A stretch of DNA of 64,000 nt from Luteolibacter flavescens (GCF_025950085.1 NZ_JAPDDS010000003.1:62001-126000), one strand, 5' to 3'; numbered from the stretch's first letter, positions 1 through 8,297 are shown. The notes: generated by a model from the sequence alone, not told the origin. Numbers and translations are program-made.

Positions 1-34
1 GCCGATCCCCGGCCCGAAGCCCGCCTTGTCATGA
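1..34 (+). CDS. 3' end of an unidentified upstream gene (partial)
   Basis: A frame ending in Pro-Ala-Leu-Ser and a TGA at 32-34 overlaps the ATG of the next gene in the ATGA arrangement used by other coupled genes here (1110, 25639, 57404). Only ten residues are visible, so the product cannot be named. The overlap suggests the KAS III-like gene is not the first gene of its operon. Confidence 0.4.
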   Translation, partial: PIPGPKPALS

Positions 35-1113
35 ACTGCTACATCACCGGAACCGGATCCTTCCTGCCGGGCGAGCCCGTCGCGAATGCGGCCATCCCGG
101 ACTACATGGGAGAGCTGCCGGACGAGGCGCTGGTCCGCCGGAAGATCCTCCGCATGAACGGGATCAAGTCCCGCCACTACGCGCTCGATCGCGAGCAGCG
201 GGCGACGCACGACGTTTACGAAATGGCGGCGCTCGCGGCGAAGGCATGCCTCGATGGAAAGCCGCGCGGCATCACCTATCTCTCCGCCGGCTCGACGAAT
301 GCCCCGCTGGTCGGCCCCGGCCTCTCCAGCATCCTGCACTCGCGCCTCGCCGACCACGGGCTGGCTACCGATGCGCTGGAGATCAACTCGAACGCCGGGA
401 TCTGCACGTCGTCCGCGCAGGCATTCGTCAATGCGTGCCGCGCGGTGGCCTCGGGCGATCATCGCGAGGCGCTCTGCATCGGCGTGGAGCAACCGTCGGA
501 CATCCTGAAATCAAGCGTGATCCGGCCACCCGACGATCGCGACGAGCATGCGGAGCATCCGACCGGCTCGAAGTGGTTCATGTCCGTCTTCCTCCGCTCC
601 ATGCTCTCCGACGGAGCGGGTGCCGCACTGTTGTGCGGCGAGCCGGCGAGGGACCGGATCTCTTATCAGGTGGACTGGACCTACTCGCGCTCCTTCGCCC
701 ATGAGACCCCTCTCTGCATGAGCCTGGAGAGCCGCAGCCTGCTGCTCAGCCAGGACGTGGCAATCCTCGCGCGGCACATGAAGCCCTGCGTGGACCAGCT
801 CATGCGCGGTGCGATGGAGCGTCATGGGGCAAGGCTCGCGGACTACCGCGTGGTGCTGCCGCATCTTTCGTCCTTCTACTTCAAGAGCTACATGCTCGAT
901 GTGCTGAAGGAGCTGGGCGATGGCGCCGAGATCGACCACTGGACCAATCTCGAAACCGCCGGAAACACCGGTGCCGCCAGCATCTACATCATGCTGGACG
1001 AATACACGCGCAGCCACGCCCCGGCCCATGGCGAGAAGCTGCTGCTCTTCATCCCGGAGTCCGGGCAATTCAACTTCGTCGTCGTCAGCCTCACCACCAT
1101 CCATCCGTCATGA
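31..1113 (+). CDS. beta-ketoacyl-ACP synthase III-like protein
   Basis: This 360-residue thiolase-fold protein resembles FabH-type condensing enzymes, which join an acyl starter to a malonyl-ACP unit in the cytosol. The expected Cys-His-Asn triad is visible: Cys125 in NSNAGICTSS, His278 in LPHLSS and Asn312 in ETAGNTGAAS. Length is close to the 320-350 usual for FabH. The sequence is more divergent than a housekeeping FabH. Coupling to a flavin monooxygenase (ATGA overlap at 1110-1113) suggests a secondary lipid or natural-product pathway rather than bulk fatty acid synthesis; that role is inference. The ATG at 31 overlaps the stop of an upstream gene. Confidence 0.8.
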   Translation: MNCYITGTGSFLPGEPVANAAIPDYMGELPDEALVRRKILRMNGIKSRHYALDREQRATHDVYEMAALAAKACLDGKPRGITYLSAGSTNAPLVGPGLSSILHSRLADHGLATDALEINSNAGICTSSAQAFVNACRAVASGDHREALCIGVEQPSDILKSSVIRPPDDRDEHAEHPTGSKWFMSVFLRSMLSDGAGAALLCGEPARDRISYQVDWTYSRSFAHETPLCMSLESRSLLLSQDVAILARHMKPCVDQLMRGAMERHGARLADYRVVLPHLSSFYFKSYMLDVLKELGDGAEIDHWTNLETAGNTGAASIYIMLDEYTRSHAPAHGEKLLLFIPESGQFNFVVVSLTTIHPS

Positions 1114-2723
1114 GCACCAAACGACTCGCCATCATAGGGGCCGGCAGCAGCGGCCTGGTCACGCTGAAGCACGCGCTGGAGCGCCTGCCCGGCTGGGAGA
1201 TCACCTGCTTTGAAAAAGGCGGTACCACGGTGGGACGCTGGGGGAATCCCTATCCCGGCTTTTTCTCGACCTCGACGAAGTACACGACGCAATTCGCCTG
1301 CCACAAGAAGTGGGACTCCAGCGCGGACCCTGCCCAGAGAGAGGCGAAGGGCGACTTCTTCAAGGGCGATGAATACGGACGCTACCTGATGGATTTCGTG
1401 GCGAAGAACAACCTCGCGCCCCACATCCACCTGCACACCAGGATCAGCCGCATCTCCCGCGATCCGCAGGGATGGCGGCTCACCATCGACGACGGCGAGA
1501 CCCGCGAGGAAGTCTTTGACCGACTGGTGATATGCACCGGCCTGGCGGAAAACGTGAACGCGATCAATGCGCCGATCCCCACGGTGACGCCTTACGATCC
1601 GGTCCCTTCCGGCAAGACCGTCGTCGTCTTCGGCGGCGGTGAATCGGCAGCGGACTTCGCCCATCGCCTCGCGGATCCGAAGCTGGGCAACAAGGTGTAT
1701 CTTTCCCTGAAGGATGGCATCCGCGTGAGCCCGCGCTATCACCCGATCCGCGGCGTGCCGTCCGACTTCCTGCGGAATCGCCTGCTGCTCTCGATCCACC
1801 CCGACCTGCGGAATGCTATCGGCCAGAAATTCGTGGAAGCGCGCATCCGGCATCAGGAGTGGTTCGAGCGCGTCTTCAAGTCCTCGCCTCCCGGCCCGGA
1901 GCAAACCCCGAGCTTTCAGGAAAGGCGCAAGCACTGGGACGCGAAGCTGACCGCCCGGGCAAAGGACGATCTCTTCAATGTCTTCCACACGAAGAGCGAC
2001 GGCTTCCTCGACGATGTGGCGGACGGCCGCATCCAGATCATCGGCCCGCCGACCGACGAAAGCCACCGGCGCTATCATGACTTCGACCGCACGACGACGG
2101 TGGAGGTGGAGCCGGACATGCTGTGCCCGATGATCGGCTTCCGCTCCGGCCTGGCGGCGCTCTCCGGCGGGGAGATCCTGATCACGGACTTCCACCTCGC
2201 CTGCCTGCATGCGCGCCACGACGATCTTTTCCTCGTCGGCTTCGCCCGCCCCATCATCGGGAATATCCCGACAATGAGCGAGATGCAGGCGAAGCTGGTG
2301 ACCGGCATCATGGCGGGCTGGTACGAGCGCCCGGCGGATCTGGCGTCAAAGCAGGCGGAGAGCCGCGCGCGGCTGCTGCGGGACTTCCCCACGCTGAATA
2401 CCGAGACGATCCACCCGGTGGAGATGTTTCCCTACTGCGACGAGCTCGCCCGGCTGATGGGCAGCTTTCCCTCGCTGCGGAAGGTCGGCTCCTTCCGCCG
2501 ATGGATGAAGATCCAGCTCTCTCCCGCTTCGACGCTCCAGTATATGGACGACGACTACAATACGCGCGAAATGGACGAGCAGGTGATCCACACCCCGCCG
2601 GTGATCACCGTGCTGCTGGTGGCGATCAAGCTGCTGCTGGACCTGCCCTACCGGCTCGTCAGGGGCCCGCTCGCGCGGAGGCATTCGCAAACTTCGCTTC
2701 CCTTGGTGCCCGAGCGACCGTAA
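1110..2723 (+). CDS. flavin-containing monooxygenase / NAD(P)-binding protein
   Basis: The 537-residue protein has an N-terminal Rossmann FAD motif (GAGSSG, residues 10-15) and a second dinucleotide motif (VFGGGESAAD, about 173-182), the layout of class B flavin monooxygenases. Such enzymes use FAD and NADPH to oxygenate soft nucleophiles or ketones; the substrate cannot be told. A hydrophobic stretch near residues 500-520 followed by arginines may associate with the membrane. The start overlaps the stop of the KAS III-like gene by four bases, so the two are probably translationally coupled and work on the same product. Confidence 0.8.
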   Translation: MSTKRLAIIGAGSSGLVTLKHALERLPGWEITCFEKGGTTVGRWGNPYPGFFSTSTKYTTQFACHKKWDSSADPAQREAKGDFFKGDEYGRYLMDFVAKNNLAPHIHLHTRISRISRDPQGWRLTIDDGETREEVFDRLVICTGLAENVNAINAPIPTVTPYDPVPSGKTVVVFGGGESAADFAHRLADPKLGNKVYLSLKDGIRVSPRYHPIRGVPSDFLRNRLLLSIHPDLRNAIGQKFVEARIRHQEWFERVFKSSPPGPEQTPSFQERRKHWDAKLTARAKDDLFNVFHTKSDGFLDDVADGRIQIIGPPTDESHRRYHDFDRTTTVEVEPDMLCPMIGFRSGLAALSGGEILITDFHLACLHARHDDLFLVGFARPIIGNIPTMSEMQAKLVTGIMAGWYERPADLASKQAESRARLLRDFPTLNTETIHPVEMFPYCDELARLMGSFPSLRKVGSFRRWMKIQLSPASTLQYMDDDYNTREMDEQVIHTPPVITVLLVAIKLLLDLPYRLVRGPLARRHSQTSLPLVPERP

Positions 2724-2734
2724 TTCCTCCGGCC

Positions 2735-2983
2735 ATGCCTGAACTGCCCATCCTCTACATCAAGCCCGGCTGCCCGTGGTGCGATGACGTCGTGAACTAC
2801 CTGTCCAAGAAAAAGATCCCTGTGAAGGTGATGGTCGTCACCGGCAATCGAGAGGCGATGCAGGAGATGATCGATCTCTCCGGCCAATCAAAGGCCCCGA
2901 CCATGGACTGGCACGGCGACGTGCTCGCGGACTTCGGCGTGGAGGAGCTGGTGCCCTTCCTGCAGGAGCGCGGGGTCATCTGA
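2735..2983 (+). CDS. glutaredoxin family protein
   Basis: This 82-residue protein has a thioredoxin fold of glutaredoxin size. The redox motif is CPWC at residues 13-16, after a beta strand (LPILYIKPG), and the cis-proline loop is KAPTM near residue 56. Glutaredoxins reduce disulfides or glutathione-mixed disulfides in the cytosol. The ATG at 2735 is chosen because it gives the standard N-terminus; the same frame stays open upstream inside the monooxygenase gene but only as an overlap. It lies 11 bp after the monooxygenase and is probably the last gene of that operon. Confidence 0.85.
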   Translation: MPELPILYIKPGCPWCDDVVNYLSKKKIPVKVMVVTGNREAMQEMIDLSGQSKAPTMDWHGDVLADFGVEELVPFLQERGVI

Positions 2984-3000
2984 TCCCGTTCCATTTCACA

Positions 3001-3028
3001 GCCAGGCCCTCCGGACGGCGGGCCTGGC
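3001..3028 (+). terminator. hairpin after glutaredoxin gene
   Basis: A perfect 9-bp stem (3001-3009 with 3020-3028, loop 10 nt) begins 17 bp after the stop. There is no T-tract, so it may be a Rho-dependent or non-canonical terminator, or only stabilise the 3' end. Confidence 0.4.
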
Positions 3029-3039
3029 ATCCCGGAAAA

Positions 3040-3087
3040 GGAAAACCCGCTGACCGAGTCTGGGGGGACATGGTCAGCGGGTTTTCC
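3040..3087. other. cassette hairpin 1 (G6 loop)
   Basis: Perfect 15-bp stem 3041-3055 with 3072-3086, extendable by one pair, and a 16-nt loop containing CTGGGGGGAC. A4 before and T4 after the GC-rich core mean it could terminate transcription in either direction. Confidence 0.85.
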
Positions 3088-3340
3088 CGGGGTGTGCGTG
3101 TGTGTCAGAGTCTGTGGGGAGAGACCGGGGTGTCTTTTGGGGAGAGACTGCTGGTTTGCCTGGGGAGAGGCTGCTTGCCTGTGGGGAGAGGCTGGTTTTG
3201 CAAGTGTCGGCCGGCGGGGAAGTCGGCGTTGCTTACGTGGGAGATCATGTCCGATTTTTCCCCTCTTGCCATTACGCCATCGCGTATTTGCAGGAAAAAC
3301 TTGCAGATTTTTGCAGGATCTACCGCCCCTCTTGAAATGA

Positions 3341-3385
3341 GAAACCCGCTGACCAGATCGGGGGGATCCTGGTCAGCGGGCTTTC
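3341..3385. other. cassette hairpin 2 (G6 loop)
   Basis: 12-bp stem 3345-3356 with 3369-3380, extended by GAAA/TTTC around a bulged C3381; the loop ATCGGGGGGATC carries the G6 run. Confidence 0.85.
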
Positions 3386-3606
3386 CCGCGGGGGTGTGTC
3401 GTGTGTTCTGCTGAGCCTTCGGGGGGAAAGCCTCGGTCGTCTTGGGGGAGAGACTGTTTTGCAAGTTTCGGCCTTGGAGGATCGGCGTTGCTTACGTGGG
3501 ACATCATGTCCGATTTTCCCCGTGTCACAATAACGCCATGACGTATCCGTAGGATTGCGAAGGGATTGGTCGGCGGCGGACACGGAAAGGACCGGCATGA
3601 AAATGA

Positions 3607-3651
3607 GAAACCCGCTGACGATGTCGGGGGGATCATCGGCAGCGGGCTTTC
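3607..3651. other. cassette hairpin 3 (G6 loop)
   Basis: Stem 3611-3617 with 3640-3646 continues after one mismatch as CGAT/ATCG (3619-3622 with 3635-3638). The changed bases relative to hairpins 1 and 2 keep pairing, which supports selection on the structure. Confidence 0.75.
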
Positions 3652-3858
3652 CCGTGGGGTGTATTTTCCCGCGTCTTCGGGGGGAGAGAGCAGGTGTCTT
3701 TGGGGAGAGACTGTTTGCAAGTTTCGGCCTTGGGGGGATCGGCGTCGCTTACGTGGGACATCATGTCCGATTTTTCCCATGTCACAATAACGCCATGACG
3801 TATCAGTAGGATTGCGAGTCTCCGGGGCCGCCGCTCACGCTCCTACTTCCCGGAAAAG

Positions 3859-3904
3859 GAAAACCCGCTGACCGAGTCTGGGGGGACATGGTCAGCGGGT
3901 TTTC
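3859..3904. other. cassette hairpin 4 (G6 loop)
   Basis: 15-bp stem 3859-3873 with 3890-3904, identical to hairpin 1 including its loop. Confidence 0.85.
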
Positions 3905-4156
3905 CCGGGGTGTGCGTGTGTGTGAGTCTGTGGGGAGAGACCGGGGTGTCTTTTGGGGAGAGACTGTTGGTTTGCCTGGGGAGAGGCTGCCTGTCTGCGG
4001 GGAGAGACTGGTTTTGCAAGTGTCGGCCGGCGGGGAAGTCGGCGTTGCTTACGTGGGAGATCATGTCCGATTTCCCCCCTCTTGCCATTACGCCATCGCG
4101 TATTTGCAGGAAAAACTTGCAGATTTTTGCAGGATCTACCGCCCCTCTTGAAATGA

Positions 4157-4201
4157 GAAACCCGCTGACCAGATCGGGGGGATCCTGGTCAGCGGGCTTT
4201 C
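4157..4201. other. cassette hairpin 5 (G6 loop)
   Basis: Same sequence and fold as hairpin 2: stem 4161-4172 with 4185-4196. Confidence 0.85.
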
Positions 4202-4415
4202 CCGCGGGGGTGTGTCGTGTGTTCTGCTGAGCCTTCGGGGGGAAAGCCTCGGTCGTCTTGGGGGAGAGACTGTTTTGCAAGTTTCGGCTTCGGGGGATCG
4301 GCGTCGCTTACGTGGGACATCATGTCCGATTTTCCCCATGTCACAATAACGCCATGACGTATCCGTAGGATTGCGTGCTTTCAGACGCTTTTGGGTGCCC
4401 TCAGTCCCGGAAAAT

Positions 4416-4460
4416 GAAAAACCCGCTGACCGAGTCTGGGGGGACATAGTCAGCGGGTTT
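4416..4460. other. cassette hairpin 6 (G6 loop)
   Basis: 12-bp stem 4419-4430 with 4449-4460. One closing pair present in hairpins 1 and 4 is lost; the CTGGGGGGAC loop is kept. Confidence 0.8.
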
Positions 4461-4645
4461 CCCCCGGTGGTGTGTGTGTGTAAAAGTCGTCGTGGGGAGA
4501 GACTGGTCGTAAATCTCAGCCGGTGGGGTGGTCGGCGTTGCTTACGTGGGACATCATGTCCGGTTTTCCCGGGGTTGCCATTACGCCATGACGTATCATC
4601 GTGAAATAATTGCAGTTATTCCTGCAATACCCTTCGGAGCCCGAA

Positions 4646-5149
4646 TCAATCCTCGTTCCGCTCCATGGCGTAGGCCGTCATCACGCCTGCGACGATGGCC
4701 AGGCCACAGAAAGCCGGTGCACCCAGCAGGAAGGTCGTCGCGACAGCGCCTGCTGAAAGTAGCGCACAGAACGAACCCGCGACGTAAACCAGCAGCGGCA
4801 TGCCGATGCCCCAGAAAATGGGATTCCGCCCGCTGCACATGGACCCGATGAAGCAGACCAGCGAGGCCATGAGCATGGTGCCACCCGCGATGATGAGCGA
4901 GCGGATGAACCAGTCGTCCTGCCCGAACCACACGCCCGCCGCCCCGCCAAATACCAGGGATGCGACCACGGCGATGACGGTATTGATGATCCCCTCGCGC
5001 GACCCGGTCCACAAGCCCGCCTGGCGCTCGCCGCCTTCGTGACGCTGGCGGCACCGCTCCAGCTTTGCGGATTGTGCGAGTTGGTCATCGGCCAGACGGC
5101 GCTCTTCAGAGACCGGCGGATAGGGCGGAAGGGGGAGGTTCGTGGTCAT
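4646..5149 (-). CDS. multi-pass membrane protein, paralogue of the next gene
   Basis: The 167-residue protein has a charged, cytosol-like N-terminus of about 50 residues and four hydrophobic segments (about 54-74, 83-103, 110-133 and 138-160). It shares with the neighbouring protein the motifs FGGAAG-x-WF and GRNPI-x-WG-x-G-x-P, so the two are tandem paralogues. No family with known function was recognised. A GAGGG stretch lies just upstream of the ATG. Its 3' end is next to the hairpin array. Confidence 0.65.
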   Translation of the reverse strand: MTTNLPLPPYPPVSEERRLADDQLAQSAKLERCRQRHEGGERQAGLWTGSREGIINTVIAVVASLVFGGAAGVWFGQDDWFIRSLIIAGGTMLMASLVCFIGSMCSGRNPIFWGIGMPLLVYVAGSFCALLSAGAVATTFLLGAPAFCGLAIVAGVMTAYAMERNED

Positions 5150-5184
5150 ACCCTCACAATCGCAAACCCCGGTCCGAGATTTTC

Positions 5185-5212
5185 AAAAAATATGAATTAT
5201 CCCGATTCGGGG
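5185..5212 (-). terminator. possible terminator for the downstream paralogue gene
   Basis: Read on the minus strand, a short CCCGA/TCGGG stem (5201-5211) is followed by an AT-rich stretch with six T's (complement of 5185-5190), in the gap between the two paralogues. The stem is short. Confidence 0.35.
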
Positions 5213-5293
5213 AAACTCCGAGGTCGGAGAAGCTCGGCACAGAGAGATAGTCGCTCTCAGGCGATATTCCTTATCCGGGCTAAAAAGCGCCCT

Positions 5294-5743
5294 TCAAGCA
5301 GTCTCCGGACGGGAGAAAACCCCGTCGATCAGGAAAGAAGCCGTCGTTCCCGCGGCAATTGCCACTCCGAGGAAAAGCGGAGCGCCGTAGAGAAGCCCGA
5401 CGCTGTCGGCATGCCCGCTCACGAGCGCCACCAGCATCCCACCGAGATAGACCGCGAACGGGACGCCCATGCCCCATCGGATGGGATTCCTTCCAAACAG
5501 AAGGGATCCGGCGACTGCGACCAAGATCCCCATGAGAATCGTTCCGGCGGCGAGATGTGTTCCATGCATCAGCGTGGACGTTCCATCAGCCACGGCGAAC
5601 CAAGGACCGGCAGCACCACCGAACAGAAAAGCCGCACTCAGGACAAACATCGTGCCCGACCAACCGCATCCACTGCCCAGCCATGCCGGACGATTGGATC
5701 CCGCTTCGGATTCCTGTTTAGTGAGTTGAGGGCTTCCGATCAC
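5294..5743 (-). CDS. multi-pass membrane protein, paralogue of the 4646-5149 gene
   Basis: The 149-residue protein has four predicted membrane segments (about 29-48, 59-80, 86-108 and 113-135) and shares FGGAAG-x-WF and GRNPI-x-WG with its neighbour, from which it differs by a shorter N-terminus. The function is unknown. The start is a GTG at 5743 without a visible ribosome binding site, so the true N-terminus may differ. Codon use and GC are a little lower than in surrounding genes. It is read in the same direction as its paralogue, 144 bp away. Confidence 0.6.
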   Translation of the reverse strand: MIGSPQLTKQESEAGSNRPAWLGSGCGWSGTMFVLSAAFLFGGAAGPWFAVADGTSTLMHGTHLAAGTILMGILVAVAGSLLFGRNPIRWGMGVPFAVYLGGMLVALVSGHADSVGLLYGAPLFLGVAIAAGTTASFLIDGVFSRPETA

Positions 5744-5803
5744 GCGATTCAGAAAGCCGGAAGTTTCTTAACACCGCAAGCTTAAATCTTCCGAACTTTT
5801 TAG

Positions 5804-5827
5804 AAATCCGTCTTAATCGTCGGATTT
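5804..5827. promoter_or_regulatory. inverted repeat in divergent intergenic region
   Basis: AAATCCG at 5804-5810 and CGGATTT at 5821-5827 form a 7-bp dyad in the AT-rich 227-bp gap between the divergent membrane protein and Wzz-like genes. It could be an operator; this is only positional inference. Confidence 0.25.
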
Positions 5828-5970
5828 ATACTAACTCGGATTTCAAAATCCCAAGACAAGTGGTCCGTGACTTATCCTTGGCTGCGACGATCTATCCTCA
5901 AGGACCGGCTGCGGTCGCATGATGGAGGAACGTCCTCGACACCGCCGGGCCTACCTCCCAAGCTGCCTCC

Positions 5971-6828
5971 ATGCAAGCCGCCCCCACCTATCGATGGGGA
6001 CTTGGCTTTGTCGTGATGCGATGGCGGCACCTCTTCTGGGTCCTACCGCTGCTCGGATTGCTTGGCGGTCTCGGGATGCGGCTATGGGCCCTCTACTGCC
6101 CTGTGGCCGTCGGAGTGATTCAACCTCTGCCAAACTCAACTCGCAGCTTCTACCCCGACCCCGCGGAGGCGGCACTGGTGTGGAAATACACGGACACTCT
6201 CGCCGAGACTGTGGACTCCCTCAATCTCCAAGAGCGTTGGCAGCTCCCCCCCGATGAATGCGTCATCAAGCTGCGCGGGATGGTCCGTAGCGAGCATAGG
6301 TCCGGCTCGCCGTCCGTTGAAGTTCGTGTGACCGGGCAAGACAGGAGAGAATCCATCGAGATCTGGGAAGAACTGCTCAACCGCACGGCACACCATTTTT
6401 ATGCTCAGTATTCCGCAGCCGCCCAAGCGGAAATCGAATCGGCAACCGTGGATGTACGCGACTTGAAAAAGGAACTGGCTCAGGCACGGATGATATCGTC
6501 GGGGGGCAAAGGAGTCGACTCACCAGACCAGCAGGAACGCGAAGAGCGTATCGACGCTCTCCAGAGCAAATTGGATGCGGCTCAGGAAGCCCTCGTCGCT
6601 GCAAGATTACGTTTGCTCTCAGGGGAAACGAATGTCCTATACCTGCTGGTATACCCTCTGGAAATGCCAAGCATGCCCCCTTCCCCGATGGATCGGGACA
6701 CCCTCCTCTCCATCCTCCGCCACGGCGGGTGGGGAGCCGGGATTGGGATCATCCTGTCCGTCTTGCTGGCCTACCTGCTGGAGCTGCTGTTTCCCCGACG
6801 ACCTGCCGGGAGCGAAGCCGAGGGCTGA
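5971..6828 (+). CDS. Wzz-like (chain-length determinant type) membrane protein
   Basis: The 285-residue protein has one membrane segment near residues 19-42 and a second near 250-272, with a mainly soluble segment between them that is rich in charged heptads (about 150-215, likely coiled coil). This is the topology of Wzz/polysaccharide co-polymerases, in which the middle part is periplasmic. Sequence similarity is weak and no export gene lies next to it, so the assignment is by architecture. It stands alone between two unrelated transcription units. Confidence 0.5.
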   Translation: MQAAPTYRWGLGFVVMRWRHLFWVLPLLGLLGGLGMRLWALYCPVAVGVIQPLPNSTRSFYPDPAEAALVWKYTDTLAETVDSLNLQERWQLPPDECVIKLRGMVRSEHRSGSPSVEVRVTGQDRRESIEIWEELLNRTAHHFYAQYSAAAQAEIESATVDVRDLKKELAQARMISSGGKGVDSPDQQEREERIDALQSKLDAAQEALVAARLRLLSGETNVLYLLVYPLEMPSMPPSPMDRDTLLSILRHGGWGAGIGIILSVLLAYLLELLFPRRPAGSEAEG

Positions 6829-6929
6829 CCACTGCATTTCCTCTGGCGCGGTCGTGGCTCCGCGCTTACCCGCCATGGATTGAATCCAGGGAAGATTCCC
6901 CTTCCCCGCCTCCGTATCCCCTTTTCATC

Positions 6930-8090
6930 ATGGCCCGCCTTCATCGTCTCCTGCTCCTGTCCTCGTGCTTGCCGCTTCATGCCTTGCCGGAAGCGCCGCC
7001 CGCCGCTTTCCGCGCTCAGACGCTCGATGCGGAACTGGGCATTGGCTACGGGCTCTCGATCGCGGACATCGATGGCGACGGGAAGGACGACATCGTGCTG
7101 GTGGATGCGAAACAGACCGTGTGGTACCGGAATCCGGACTGGACGAAGCACCGGATGACCGGCGCGCTGACGAAGCTGGATCACGTGTGCGTCGCCGCCT
7201 GTGACATCGACCACGACAAGAAAGCCGAGGTTGCGATCGGTGCGGAGTGGAATCCCGGCGATACGAAGAACAGCGGTGCCGTCTTCACCCTCACCGCCCC
7301 GGAGGACCGGACGCAGGTATGGTCCGCGCAAAAGCAACACCATGAGCCGACCGTGCACCGGATGTATTGGGTGAAGGACGACGAGCAAAAACACTTCCTG
7401 GCCGTCCTGCCGCTCCACGGCTGCAACAACGTGAACACCGAGGGCGACGGCATCCGCTTCCTGGGCTACCGGCCGGTGCCCGACAAGGAGTGGCCGACCT
7501 TTCTCATCAACGACCAATTCCACCTCGCCCACAACTTCGACCCCGTGCCGTGGCCCGGCGTGACCGGCGAGGCGATGCTCGTGGCGTGCAAGGAAGGCGT
7601 CCACTTGCTCGAAAAAAGCGGCGACTCTTGGAAGCCGACCCGCATGACGGGAAAGGGCAGCGGCGAAGTGCGCCTCGGCAAGCTGCCCGATGGCAAGCGC
7701 ATGATCGCGACCATCGAGCCCTTCCACGGCAATGCCGTGGTCATCAATCCAGAGAACAAGGACGGCCTGTGGTCCGACAAGCGCATCGTGCTCGATGAAT
7801 CGCTCGCAGAGGGTCACGCGCTCGCCGCCGCCGACTTCCTCGGGCTGGGCCACGACCAGGTCATCGCCGGGTGGCGGAAGCCGAATACGGACAAGAAAGT
7901 CGGCATCCGCCTCTACGTCCCGACCGCCGCCGATGGCAGCACCTGGAAGCTCCACGCGACCATCGATGACAACACGATGGCCTGCGAGGACTTCAAGGTG
8001 GCCGACCTGAATGGCGACGGAAAGCCGGACATCATCGCCGCGGGCCGCTCGACGAAAAACCTCGTCGTCTATTGGAACGAACGGGAGTGA
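6930..8090 (+). CDS. secreted FG-GAP/VCBS repeat protein
   Basis: The start at 6930 gives a 386-residue protein with a signal peptide (MARLHRLLLLSSCLPLHALP); the frame is open further upstream but lacks a signal there. The mature part has FG-GAP-type calcium loops, for example IADIDGDGKDDIVLVD near residue 47 and VADLNGDGKPDIIAAG near the C-terminus, so it is predicted to form an extracellular beta-propeller. Such proteins bind calcium and sometimes polysaccharide or partner proteins; the ligand is unknown. The gene converges with a related FG-GAP gene at 8298-9485. Confidence 0.75.
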   Translation: MARLHRLLLLSSCLPLHALPEAPPAAFRAQTLDAELGIGYGLSIADIDGDGKDDIVLVDAKQTVWYRNPDWTKHRMTGALTKLDHVCVAACDIDHDKKAEVAIGAEWNPGDTKNSGAVFTLTAPEDRTQVWSAQKQHHEPTVHRMYWVKDDEQKHFLAVLPLHGCNNVNTEGDGIRFLGYRPVPDKEWPTFLINDQFHLAHNFDPVPWPGVTGEAMLVACKEGVHLLEKSGDSWKPTRMTGKGSGEVRLGKLPDGKRMIATIEPFHGNAVVINPENKDGLWSDKRIVLDESLAEGHALAAADFLGLGHDQVIAGWRKPNTDKKVGIRLYVPTAADGSTWKLHATIDDNTMACEDFKVADLNGDGKPDIIAAGRSTKNLVVYWNERE

Positions 8091-8204
8091 TCCCCTGCCC
8101 GCTTCATTTCAGCGGGAGTTCTTCCAGATCCGCGTCGGCTCGACGAATGTGCATGGGAATAGCTCGTCACCCCCGACGAGGTCGTAACCCATCCCATCTC
8201 CGGT

Positions 8205-8271
8205 ATTAAAAAAACCGCTCCCGCAGCGTCTCGCGTCCAGATGGCTGGGACGACGCTGTCGGAAGCGGCTT
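8205..8271 (-). terminator. Rho-independent terminator of the FG-GAP gene at 8298-9485
   Basis: On the minus strand a long GC stem (CCGCT/AGCGG 8215-8219 with 8264-8268; CAGCGTC/GACGCTG 8224-8230 with 8252-8258) is followed by seven T's (complement of 8208-8214), 27 bp after the stop codon. Confidence 0.75.
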
Positions 8272-8297
8272 GAGATGCTCTTACCGCTGGTCGTGGA

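Larger units (their letters stand above)
3031..4620. repeat. array of six hairpin cassettes (non-coding)
   Basis: The 1.6 kb between the glutaredoxin gene and the next gene is a diverged tandem array in the order A B B' A B A': 3031-3330, 3331-3559, about 3601-3816, 3849-4147, 4148-4375 and about 4405-4620. Each unit has, in order, a long hairpin with a G5-G6 loop, a GT-rich run, one to four copies of GGGGAGAG(A/G)C, a TTTTGCAAGTNTCGG block (altered in A'), the block GCTTACGTGGGA followed by (C/G)ATCATGTCC, and a block around ACGCCATGACGTATC. 3031-3559 and 3849-4375 are near-identical copies of an AB pair differing by a 2-nt gap. Short unrelated spacers of 30-40 bp follow the B-type units. 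Frames open across it are repeat artefacts, with no coding character. Confidence 0.9.

Noticed and set aside
3197-3215. Minus-strand sigma-54 promoter in the cassette block TTTTGCAAGTNTCGGCC
   Set aside because: The spacing between GC and CC is 9 instead of the required 10 in every copy where it occurs.
3105-4447. Open frames of 75-145 codons on both strands of the hairpin array
   Set aside because: They recur only because the DNA is duplicated, lack ribosome binding sites and show no protein-like composition.
3031-4620. CRISPR array
   Set aside because: Repeat units are over 200 bp, internally structured and diverged; spacers are short, irregular and absent between A and B units; no cas gene is near.
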